This document shows, piece after piece, positions 1 through 5,004 of a stretch of 5,004 bases of DNA. Position 1 is the stretch's first letter. Each line of letters starts with the position of its first letter. Below the pieces are notes generated by a model. It was not told the DNA's origin. It ran no database searches and saw nothing but the letters and a program-made list of their open reading frames with translations. This stretch comes from Frankiales bacterium (lineage in GTDB: Bacteria > Actinomycetota > Actinomycetes > Mycobacteriales > SCTD01): contig JAOPVD010000332.1 in NCBI GenBank assembly GCA_025966295.1, positions 1 through 5,004 on the forward strand, read 5' to 3'. The position numbers and the translations under genes were made by a program.

Positions 1-565
1 CGCCCGGACGGCGGACGGCGTACCGCAGTCCCGAGCCCGGCCCGGAGCCGCTGCGCGGGGCGCTGCGCGGCAGCAGGGCACCCGACGCCCCGAGCAGCAG
101 CGCCAGGAGCGCCGCGCCGCTCGTCACCACGAGCGCGACCAGCAGGCTCGACGGCGTGGCCGGCACGGCGGCGCAGACCGCGTAGGCGAAGACCAGGAAC
201 AGCGACCCGGGCGGATGCCAGTCGAACGCGTCGGTGGCCACCCCGCCGATGCCGGCCCACACCGCCGCGCCGGCGACCGCCATCCAGCGGGGGTCCGGGC
301 CCAGCGCGGTGAGCGTTCCGGTGACGACCGCCGCGACCAGCAGCACCGCCGCGGTGGCCTGCATCCGCACCCGATCGCCGTAGTCGCGGTAGCGGCCGTA
401 GAGCCCGGCGAAGGCGCCGAAGGCGGCGTACACGCACCAGCTGGTGTGCCCGGTCGCGGTGAGCACGAGCATCGGGAACAGGACACAGATCGAGGCGCGC
501 AGGGCGACCCAGTGCGACCCGCCGGGCCCGATGTGGGTGAGCGCGCGCAGGGTCGAGGTGGTCAT
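1..565 (-). CDS. FUSC-family integral membrane protein, N-terminal part (runs off left edge)
   Basis: This is an open frame from ATG at 565 down to the window edge, giving 188 residues with no stop; the C-terminal part lies outside. After a short polar start (MTTSTLRALTHIGPGG) come hydrophobic segments at about residues 20-38, 42-57, 70-89, 95-110, 121-136 and 140-165. Residues 22-88 have the layout of the FUSC N-terminal module: a first helix beginning ALRAS, then YAAFGAF, then the basic loop YGRYRDYGDRVRMQ, then a helix. The HPPGSLFLVFAYAV segment (117-130) is also typical of actinobacterial members. FUSC proteins sit in the inner membrane and are thought to export aromatic acids or related compounds; the substrate here is unknown. 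ATG 565 is the only ATG or GTG in frame below the upstream stop at 652-650. GAGGGG lies directly against it, closer than an ideal ribosome binding site. The family call is fairly firm, the function is not. Confidence 0.8.
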   Translation of the reverse strand, partial: MTTSTLRALTHIGPGGSHWVALRASICVLFPMLVLTATGHTSWCVYAAFGAFAGLYGRYRDYGDRVRMQATAAVLLVAAVVTGTLTALGPDPRWMAVAGAAVWAGIGGVATDAFDWHPPGSLFLVFAYAVCAAVPATPSSLLVALVVTSGAALLALLLGASGALLPRSAPRSGSGPGSGLRYAVRRPG

Positions 566-700
566 CCCCTCGACCGCGGCCGAGCGGGGCGGGCGTTGCC
601 CTCGGCGGTCCTGCCGACGCGTCCACGGCCCTGTCCCATCACGGGCACGCTACCCGCGGGCGAGACCGACGACCCCCGACGGCGGCCGTCCGGCCAGACC

Positions 701-729
701 TCGACAGCCCGACCACGGACGAGCAGACT
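701..729 (+). promoter_or_regulatory. Candidate sigma70-type promoter for the cupin gene
   Basis: TCGACA (701-706) resembles the TTGACA -35 box. It is followed after exactly 17 bases by CAGACT (724-729), which differs from TANNNT at its first base. A start near 736 would leave a leader of about 50 bases before the ATG at 789. The placement and spacing are reasonable, but both boxes are imperfect and no transcript evidence is available. Confidence 0.3.
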
Positions 730-777
730 TGCTGGCGGCGCGGGGCCGTGGTCGCCCGCCGGGCGGTGCCCATCGCC

Positions 778-783
778 AGGAGG
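778..783 (+). promoter_or_regulatory. Shine-Dalgarno that fixes the cupin start
   Basis: AGGAGG is a full match to the anti-Shine-Dalgarno core and sits 5 bases before ATG 789. The frame stays open far upstream (to at least 444), but no upstream start has such a site and the extra N-terminal sequence is arginine/proline-rich, like non-coding GC-rich DNA. This makes ATG 789 the start. Confidence 0.85.
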
Positions 784-788
784 TGCGT

Positions 789-1178
789 ATGTCTGGGATC
801 CTCAGGAAGCGCTTCGAACAGGCAGAGGACGTTCGGCCGTTCGCCGAGGGCAAGGGCGAGCTCAGGATGCTCGACCTCGAGGGAGTGTCCGTCGGGAAGG
901 CGACCTTCGAGCCGGGCTGGCGCTGGTCGGACCACGTCAAGCCGATCGCGGGCACGGACAGCTGCGAGGCCCCGCACGCCGGCTACCTGATCGCCGGGCA
1001 CATGACGATCCGCATGAACGACGGCACGGAGGAGAACTTCGGCCCGGGGGACGTCATGGTGGTCCAGCCAGGGCACGACGCGTGGGTCGTCGGCCAGGAG
1101 GCCTGCGAGGTCATCGACTGGCAGGGCTACGTGGACTACGCGAAGCCCAAGGCTGCCAGCCGTACCACTCAGGCCTGA
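789..1178 (+). CDS. Small single-domain cupin protein
   Basis: The product is 129 residues and complete, from ATG 789 to TGA 1176-1178. It has one cupin beta-barrel and no signal peptide or membrane segment, so it is probably cytoplasmic. Residues 43-70 (GWRWSDHVKPIAGTDSCEA, then PHAGYLIAG) correspond to the first cupin motif. Residues 85-99 (GPGDVMVVQPGHDAW) correspond to the second, with the GD turn, PG and a histidine at 96. The first motif is not the classical HxH...E form; the candidate metal ligands visible are H49, C59, E60, H63 and H96. The RWSDHVKPIAGTDSC region marks a small cupin group that I recall as widespread in actinobacteria, usually with no assigned role. Such proteins may be sensors, isomerases or dioxygenase-like enzymes; nothing here decides which. 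The gene is monocistronic in this window, divergent from the FUSC gene and convergent with the carboxylase. Confidence 0.85.
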   Translation: MSGILRKRFEQAEDVRPFAEGKGELRMLDLEGVSVGKATFEPGWRWSDHVKPIAGTDSCEAPHAGYLIAGHMTIRMNDGTEENFGPGDVMVVQPGHDAWVVGQEACEVIDWQGYVDYAKPKAASRTTQA

Positions 1179-1191
1179 GCGGTCGCCTGCA
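1179..1191. other. 13-base gap between convergent stop codons
   Basis: The cupin TGA ends at 1178 and the minus-strand TGA of the carboxylase lies at 1194-1192. The gap has no room for a stem-loop with a T-tract for either gene. Transcripts from both sides must therefore end inside the opposite gene or depend on Rho, which would give overlapping antisense 3' ends. Confidence 0.7.
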
Positions 1192-2946
1192 TCAGTCCTT
1201 GATGTCGCACAGGGCGGTGCCGGCGGTGACGACCTCGCCGACGGCGGCCGTCAGGCCGGTCACGGTGCCGGCCTTGTGGGCGTTGAGGGGCTGCTCCATC
1301 TTCATCGCCTCCAGGACGACGATGAGGTCACCGGCCTCGACCTGGGCGCCGTCCTCGACGGCGACCTTGACGATGGTGCCCTGCATGGGCGAGGTGAGGG
1401 AGTCGCCGGACGCGGCGGAGCCGTGACCGCCGCCGGCCTTCCGCTTGGGGGCGGCCTTCTTCGCCGCGCCACCGCCGTTGCCGCCACCGACGCCGACGCC
1501 GGCCGGCAGGGTGACCTCGAGGCGCTTGCCGGCGACCTCGACCACCACCGTCTCGCGCGGCTCGGCCGCCTCCTCAGCGCCGGCGACCCCGCCGTACGGC
1601 TCGAGGTCGTTGTCGAACTCGGTCTCGATCCAGCGGTTGTGCACCGTGAAGGGCTCGGACGTGAACGCCGGGTCGCGGACCACCTTGCGGTGGAACGGGA
1701 TGAGCGTCGCCATGCCGTCGACCGTCATCTCGTCGAGGGCGCGGGCCGAGCGCTGCAGCGCCTCCTCGCGGGTGGCGCCGGTGACGATGAGCTTGGCCAG
1801 CAGCGAGTCGAACGCCCCGCCGATGACGGAGCCGGACTCCACGCCGGTGTCGACCCGGACGCCGGGGCCGAGCGGCGGCACGAAGGTGGTGACCGTGCCG
1901 GGCGCCGGCAGGAAGCCCCGGCCCGGGTCCTCGCCGTTGATGCGGAACTCGAAGGAGTGCCCGCGCGGCGTCGGGTCGGTGAAGGTGAGCGCGAGACCGT
2001 CGGCGATGCGGAACTGCTCGCGGACCAGGTCGACGCCGGTGACCTCCTCGGTGACCGGGTGCTCGACCTGCAGGCGGGTGTTGACCTCGAGGAAGGAGAT
2101 CAGGCCGTCCTGCGCGACGAGGAACTCGCAGGTGCCGGCGCCGACGTAGCCGGCCTCCTTGATGATCTTCTTGGAGGCGTCGTAGATCTGCGCGGTCTGC
2201 TCCTCGGTGAGGAACGGCGCGGGTGCCTCCTCCACGACCTTCTGGTAGCGGCGCTGCAGCGAGCAGTCCCGGGTGCTGACGACCACCACGTTGCCGTGGC
2301 TGTCGGCCAGGACCTGGGTCTCGACGTGCCGCGGCTTGTCGAGGTAGCGCTCCACGAAGCACTCGCCCCGGCCGAAGGCGGCGACCGCCTCGCGGACCGC
2401 CGACTCGTACAGCTCGGGGATCTCCTCCTTGGTGCGGGCGATCTTCAGCCCGCGACCGCCGCCGCCGAACGCCGCCTTGATGGCGACGGGCAGCCCGTGC
2501 TCCTCGACGAACGCCAGCACCTCGTCGACGCCCTTGACGGGGTCGGCGGTGCCGGGCGCCAGCGGGGCACCGATCTTCAGCGCGATGTGGCGGGCGGTGG
2601 TCTTGTCGCCGAGCGCCGCGATGGCGGCGGGGGAGGGCCCGATCCAGGTCGCGCCGGCGTCGATGACGGCCTGCGCGAACTCGGCGTTCTCCGACAGGAA
2701 GCCGTAGCCGGGGTGGACCGCGTCGGCACCCGATGCCTGCAGCGCTCCCAGCACCTTGTCGATGCGCAGGTAGGAGTCACCAGGCGTGGTGCCGCCCAGG
2801 GCGTACGCCTCGTCCGCGACGCGCACGTGCAGGGCGTCCAGGTCGGGCTCGGCGTAGACGGCGACCGATTCGAGGCCCGCGTCCTTGCAGGCGCGGGCGA
2901 CACGGACGGCGATCTCGCCGCGGTTGGCGATCAGGACCTTGCGCAC
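1192..2946 (-). CDS. accA3: Acyl-CoA carboxylase alpha chain (biotin carboxylase + biotin carrier)
   Basis: The product is 584 residues and complete, close to the roughly 600 of mycobacterial AccA3, whose sequence it follows closely from memory. It uses ATP and bicarbonate to carboxylate its own biotin, then passes the carboxyl group to a separate carboxyltransferase beta subunit that makes malonyl-CoA or methylmalonyl-CoA in the cytoplasm. The domains are: biotin carboxylase N-terminal 1-112 (RKVLIANRGEIAVRV; HPGYGFLSEN), ATP-grasp about 115-320, biotin carboxylase C-terminal about 330-440 (FEFRINGEDPGRGFLPAPG), a Gly/Ala/Lys linker 484-514, and biotinyl domain 517-584. Visible key residues are K115, K157, the glycine loop 161-166, and E286, N289, R291 and E295 in EVNTRLQVEHPVTE. 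The biotin-accepting lysine is K549 in EAMKM, 35 residues from the end. The start is GTG 2946, with GAGGGAG upstream and the family's usual N-terminus. No beta or epsilon subunit gene lies in the window. Confidence 0.96.
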   Translation of the reverse strand: MRKVLIANRGEIAVRVARACKDAGLESVAVYAEPDLDALHVRVADEAYALGGTTPGDSYLRIDKVLGALQASGADAVHPGYGFLSENAEFAQAVIDAGATWIGPSPAAIAALGDKTTARHIALKIGAPLAPGTADPVKGVDEVLAFVEEHGLPVAIKAAFGGGGRGLKIARTKEEIPELYESAVREAVAAFGRGECFVERYLDKPRHVETQVLADSHGNVVVVSTRDCSLQRRYQKVVEEAPAPFLTEEQTAQIYDASKKIIKEAGYVGAGTCEFLVAQDGLISFLEVNTRLQVEHPVTEEVTGVDLVREQFRIADGLALTFTDPTPRGHSFEFRINGEDPGRGFLPAPGTVTTFVPPLGPGVRVDTGVESGSVIGGAFDSLLAKLIVTGATREEALQRSARALDEMTVDGMATLIPFHRKVVRDPAFTSEPFTVHNRWIETEFDNDLEPYGGVAGAEEAAEPRETVVVEVAGKRLEVTLPAGVGVGGGNGGGAAKKAAPKRKAGGGHGSAASGDSLTSPMQGTIVKVAVEDGAQVEAGDLIVVLEAMKMEQPLNAHKAGTVTGLTAAVGEVVTAGTALCDIKD

Positions 2947-2950
2947 GGAA

Positions 2951-2957
2951 CTCCCTC
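2951..2957 (-). promoter_or_regulatory. Shine-Dalgarno of the acyl-CoA carboxylase gene
   Basis: On the minus strand GAGGGAG (2957-2951) lies 4 bases before GTG 2946, so its GAGG core is about 7 bases away. The nearby ATG at 2959-2957 is out of frame with the carboxylase, so the GTG is preferred. Confidence 0.7.
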
Positions 2958-2971
2958 ATCAGGCTGACCTG

Positions 2972-2994
2972 CGGAGCCTATCGGGGGCGCTCCG
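2972..2994 (-). promoter_or_regulatory. Short inverted repeat with an embedded -10-like box upstream of accA3
   Basis: In the 49-base gap before the carboxylase gene, CGGAGC (2972-2977) and GCTCCG (2989-2994) form a perfect 6-base inverted repeat around an 11-base loop. On the minus strand TAGGCT (2980-2975) fits TANNNT and would start transcription about 20 bases before the GTG. No good -35 box is seen 16 to 18 bases upstream. The repeat has no T-tract, so it is a poor intrinsic terminator for the gene before it. It may be a weak promoter or operator, or chance. Confidence 0.25.
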
Positions 2995-2995
2995 G

Positions 2996-3649
2996 TCACC
3001 CCTCGTACGGGTCGTCGGGCTCGGCCGTAGCGGCCACCTGGCGCGGTTGGAGCACCGGCACCTGACCGTCTCGCGCCACCACCGTGCCGACCACCGTCAG
3101 CCAGGTGTCCTTGGCCGGCACCCGGTCCAGGGCGACCGCCACCTGGGAGACGGTCGCGTCGGCCGCGCAGCAGCGCACCGAGAACCGGGTGAGCAGCGCC
3201 CGGCCTTCCCGGTCGGCGCCGGCCACGAACCCGGTCAACCGCACGGGTACGCCGGTCAGGCTGCTGCCGCGCTCGACCCGGCCGACGACCTGCCACAGCG
3301 ACAGCGCCGCGACCCCGTCGGCGCCGATCCGCAGCGGTCCGGAGTCGCCCGGCCGCGGCCCGGCGACGCCGGCGTGCTGGGCGTAGGAGGCGCCCAGCGA
3401 GGGCGGCGCGATGACGACCAGCAGCACCGCCGGCACGAGCAGCAGCCCGGCTACCCGCGGCGGGGCGTGCTCGGTGCCGGCCGACGGCAGCAGCCCGGCG
3501 CCGCCGGCCAGCAGCAGCACGACGGCGGCCGCGACCAGCATCGGGCCGGCGGACGGCTTCACGTAGGCGGTGTGGCCGTGCACCAGGACCAGCCGGAGCA
3601 CCAGCGCCCCGGTCGCCACCGCGCTCAGCGACCCCAGCCGGTGCCTCAC
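2996..3649 (-). CDS. TIGR03943/DUF1980 family membrane protein (permease partner, YcgQ-like)
   Basis: The product is 217 residues, from GTG 3649 to TGA 2998-2996. The N-terminal half has three hydrophobic segments at about residues 9-25, 36-54 and 66-82, with YVKPSAGPML (29-38) between the first two; this KP-containing junction is typical of the family. The C-terminal half is a soluble beta-rich domain whose hallmark is LLTRFSVRCCAADA at 152-165. The adjacent cysteines 160-161 and the following DA are the conserved family signature and suggest metal or thiol chemistry. Members are almost always encoded next to a COG0701 permease, as YcgQ/YcgR in Bacillus subtilis, and are annotated as putative permease subunits. 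The start overlaps the permease stop by four bases (GTGA), and no strong Shine-Dalgarno precedes it, so translation is probably coupled. Its longer open frame upstream is an out-of-frame shadow of the permease. Which side of the membrane carries the soluble domain is not clear. Confidence 0.85.
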   Translation of the reverse strand: MRHRLGSLSAVATGALVLRLVLVHGHTAYVKPSAGPMLVAAAVVLLLAGGAGLLPSAGTEHAPPRVAGLLLVPAVLLVVIAPPSLGASYAQHAGVAGPRPGDSGPLRIGADGVAALSLWQVVGRVERGSSLTGVPVRLTGFVAGADREGRALLTRFSVRCCAADATVSQVAVALDRVPAKDTWLTVVGTVVARDGQVPVLQPRQVAATAEPDDPYEG

Positions 3650-4632
3650 AGCAGCACCGTCCCGACCACGAAGCCGGAAAGGACCGCGCAGCCCAGCACC
3701 AGCGGGGCGAAGCGCAGCACGAAGCCGCGCCCGAACGTCCCGACCTGCAGCGCCAGCAGCTTGACGTCGACCATCGGCCCGACGGTGAGGAACACCAGCC
3801 GCGACGTCAGGGAGAACTGGGTGAGCCCGGCGGCGACGAAGGCGTCCGCCTCCGAGCAGACCGCGAGCAGGACGGCCAGGGCGGCGAGCACCAGCACCGC
3901 GGCGACCGGGCTGGCGGCGACGCCGTCCAGCAGCGAGCGGGGCACCAGCACCTGCAGCGTCGCGGCGGTGGCGCCGCCCAGCACCAGCCAGCCGGCCGCG
4001 GCGGCGAAGTCCTCGACCAGGGCGGCCCGCAGCGCGCTCAGGCGGGCGCCGCCGTGGTGGTGCTCGTGGACGCCGCAGAGCGTCACCTGACGGCCGAAGC
4101 GGGCCCACAGCAGCCCGACCGTGACGGCGGCCAGCAGGCTGGCCAGCACCCGCCCGGTCGGCACCTCCGGCTGGCCGGGGAAGGCGACCGCGGTGGCCAC
4201 CACGACCACCGGGTTGATGGCCGGCGCCGCCAGCATGAACGTCAGCGCCGCCGCCTGCGGTGCGCCGGCGCCGATCAGCCGGCCCGCCACGGGCACGGAG
4301 CTGCACTCGCAGCCGGGCAGAGCCAGCCCGAGTACGCCGGCCATCGGCACCGCCAGCGCCGGCCGCCGGGGCACCAGCCGGGGGAGCAGCCCGGGCGGCA
4401 CGAAGGCCGCCACCGCCCCCGACAGCAGCACCCCCAGCACGAGGAACGGCAGGGCCTGCAGCACGACGGCCAGCGCGACCGTGGACCAGGTCTGGAGCAG
4501 CGCCTCGCCGCGCAGCCGGGCGACCGCGACGAGCACGCAGCCGGCCAGCACCAGCCACGGGGCGGCGCCCCGGCGGGCGGCCGGCGGTGGGGCGGTACGG
4601 ACCGGCGCGGGCGCCGGGGCGGTCAGCGTCAC
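3646..4632 (-). CDS. UPF0718 / COG0701 family permease (YcgR-like, ArsP-related)
   Basis: The product is 328 residues, complete, from GTG 4632 to TGA 3648-3646. It is an inner-membrane permease with about eight hydrophobic segments in two halves. Family motifs are clear: LPGCECSSVPVAGRL at 105-119 (C108, C110), FMLAAPAINPVVV at 132-144, CSEADAFVAAGL at 259-270 and VGPMVDVKLL at 284-293. A charged loop between the halves carries C186 and a histidine cluster, HEHHH, at 189-193. The family includes ArsP, which exports trivalent organoarsenicals, but most members have unknown substrates. Pairing with the TIGR03943 protein argues for the YcgR branch rather than true ArsP. A metal or metalloid substrate is an inference from the Cys/His motifs. 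The start overlaps the preceding gene's stop by four bases (GTGA) with no evident Shine-Dalgarno, which suggests translational coupling. The proline/alanine-rich N-terminus (1-25) is probably a cytoplasmic tail. Confidence 0.9.
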   Translation of the reverse strand: MTLTAPAPAPVRTAPPPAARRGAAPWLVLAGCVLVAVARLRGEALLQTWSTVALAVVLQALPFLVLGVLLSGAVAAFVPPGLLPRLVPRRPALAVPMAGVLGLALPGCECSSVPVAGRLIGAGAPQAAALTFMLAAPAINPVVVVATAVAFPGQPEVPTGRVLASLLAAVTVGLLWARFGRQVTLCGVHEHHHGGARLSALRAALVEDFAAAAGWLVLGGATAATLQVLVPRSLLDGVAASPVAAVLVLAALAVLLAVCSEADAFVAAGLTQFSLTSRLVFLTVGPMVDVKLLALQVGTFGRGFVLRFAPLVLGCAVLSGFVVGTVLL

Positions 4633-5004
4633 TCGTTGACCAGGACCGGGATCGACACCAGCGCGCTGCTCACCCGGGCGGCGACCGCGGGCGGCGCGGC
4701 GACCGTGAACGGCACGTGCCCGCCGTACCGCTGGACGCCGGTGCCGCCGATCACGTCCGGCTGGCGCAGGACGGTGCGCTTGCTGGCGAGCAGCGCACCG
4801 GCGGCGTCGTAGAAGTCGGCCTGCACCTCCATGACGATGATCGCGCTGTTGTCGGCGACCTGGGCGAACTGGCCGGCGGCCGCGACCTTCGGGCTGCGCG
4901 CCAGCCGGAGGGTGTGCAACCGCAGCCGGTCGGTGAACGGCCCGGCGACCAGCGTCGCCCGGCCCGGCACCCGGCGGCCGGCGCTGACCGGCACGATCGC
5001 CGGG
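4629..5004 (-). CDS. Unidentified protein, C-terminal 124 residues (runs off right edge)
   Basis: The frame is open from the window edge (first full codon 5003-5001) to TGA 4631-4629. GTG 4994 could be a start but has no Shine-Dalgarno before it in the ten bases available, so the gene most likely begins outside the window. I do not recognise the family. The visible part has no transmembrane stretch and alternates short hydrophobic runs with polar residues, as in a beta sandwich: SAIIVMEVQADFYDAAGALL, RTVLRQPDVIGG, HVPFTVAAP, and SSALVSIPVLVNE at the C-terminus. The VxVxADFYDAxGxxL pattern recalls FxLYD- or DUF4352-like extracytoplasmic domains, which is a weak hint only. There is no cysteine or histidine cluster (three histidines at most). 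The stop overlaps the permease start as GTGA, so it is the first visible member of the coupled block and may encode an accessory or extracytoplasmic component of the transporter. Confidence 0.75.
   Translation of the reverse strand, partial: PAIVPVSAGRRVPGRATLVAGPFTDRLRLHTLRLARSPKVAAAGQFAQVADNSAIIVMEVQADFYDAAGALLASKRTVLRQPDVIGGTGVQRYGGHVPFTVAAPPAVAARVSSALVSIPVLVNE

Larger units (their letters stand above)
566..788. other. Divergent intergenic region between the FUSC gene and the cupin gene
   Basis: These 223 bases separate two genes that point away from each other, so they should hold both promoters. No convincing coding frame was found. On the plus strand there is a weak sigma70-like pair at 701-729 and a Shine-Dalgarno at 778-783. 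On the minus strand TAGCGT (652-647) fits the actinobacterial TANNNT -10 pattern, but I see no matching -35 at 16 to 18 bases. A 13-base inverted repeat, CGCCCG-C-CGGGCG, lies at 753-765, between the candidate promoter and the cupin ribosome binding site. It could be an operator, but short GC palindromes are common by chance in DNA of this composition. Confidence 0.6.

Noticed and set aside
124..486. A 120-codon minus-strand frame within the FUSC gene region
   Set aside because: Its Ser/Arg/Pro/Cys-rich product has no family features. The correct frame, which runs off the left edge, encodes helices with FUSC motifs.
215..788. Plus-strand frames running through 215-788, including an N-terminal extension of the cupin from 444
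   Set aside because: They encode Arg/Gly/Pro-rich sequence without a domain, overlap the FUSC gene in antisense, and are made unnecessary by the perfect AGGAGG five bases before ATG 789.
1430..1500. GC-rich low-complexity stretch as a possible DNA repeat
   Set aside because: It encodes the Gly/Ala/Lys linker between the biotin carboxylase and biotinyl domains, where low complexity is normal for this family.
1276..2967. A 563-codon open frame on the plus strand opposite the carboxylase gene
   Set aside because: It is the antisense shadow of a very GC-rich real gene: the translation is an Asp/Gly/Val/Leu/Arg-rich string with no recognisable domain, while the minus strand encodes an unmistakable biotin carboxylase.
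2972..2994. Intrinsic terminator after the TIGR03943 gene
   Set aside because: The stem is only six bases with an 11-base loop and no T-tract follows, so efficient termination is unlikely.
2885..4090. A 401-codon plus-strand frame opposite the TIGR03943 and permease genes
   Set aside because: Its translation is rich in Gln, Arg, Pro and Ser with no domain, and it lies antisense to two genes with clear family motifs.
3650..4558. Upstream part of the 520-codon minus-strand frame that ends in the TIGR03943 protein
   Set aside because: Above 3649 this frame reads the permease gene out of phase, giving Arg/Ala/Gly-rich nonsense. The permease motifs in the other frame and the GTGA junction set the true start at 3649.

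Overview
The window looks like chromosomal DNA of a high-GC actinobacterium. G+C is very high throughout, codon third positions are almost all G or C, GTG starts are common, and the biotin carboxylase/BCCP fusion closely resembles mycobacterial AccA3. A Geodermatophilaceae-type host (Blastococcus, Geodermatophilus, Modestobacter) is a guess from base composition and gene style, not demonstrated. I see no insertion sequence, phage gene, tRNA, rRNA or CRISPR.

Layout from left to right. (1) Positions 1-565, minus strand: the first 188 residues of an integral membrane protein of the FUSC (fusaric-acid-resistance-like) family, cut by the left edge. (2) Positions 566-788: a divergent intergenic region with a weak candidate promoter, a short inverted repeat and a very good Shine-Dalgarno for the next gene. 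(3) Positions 789-1178, plus strand: a complete small single-domain cupin. (4) Positions 1192-2946, minus strand: a complete acyl-CoA carboxylase alpha chain (biotin carboxylase plus biotin carrier), converging on the cupin with only 13 bases between the two stop codons. (5) Positions 2996-5004, minus strand: a tightly packed block read right to left. It consists of an unidentified protein (C-terminal 124 residues, cut by the right edge), an UPF0718/COG0701 permease and its usual partner, a TIGR03943/DUF1980 protein. Each junction is a 4-base GTGA stop/start overlap.

How the genes work together. The carboxylase alpha chain supplies carboxybiotin to acyl-CoA carboxyltransferase beta subunits encoded elsewhere, for malonyl- and methylmalonyl-CoA supply. 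The permease and TIGR03943 protein probably form one membrane assembly handling a metal or metalloid-like substrate; the substrate is unknown. The gene before them is translationally coupled and may be a third component. The FUSC protein and the cupin share an upstream region but no clear functional link.

Most of the window is ordinary chromosomal housekeeping or transport. The most interesting part is the three-gene coupled block at the right, because its first member is unrecognised.
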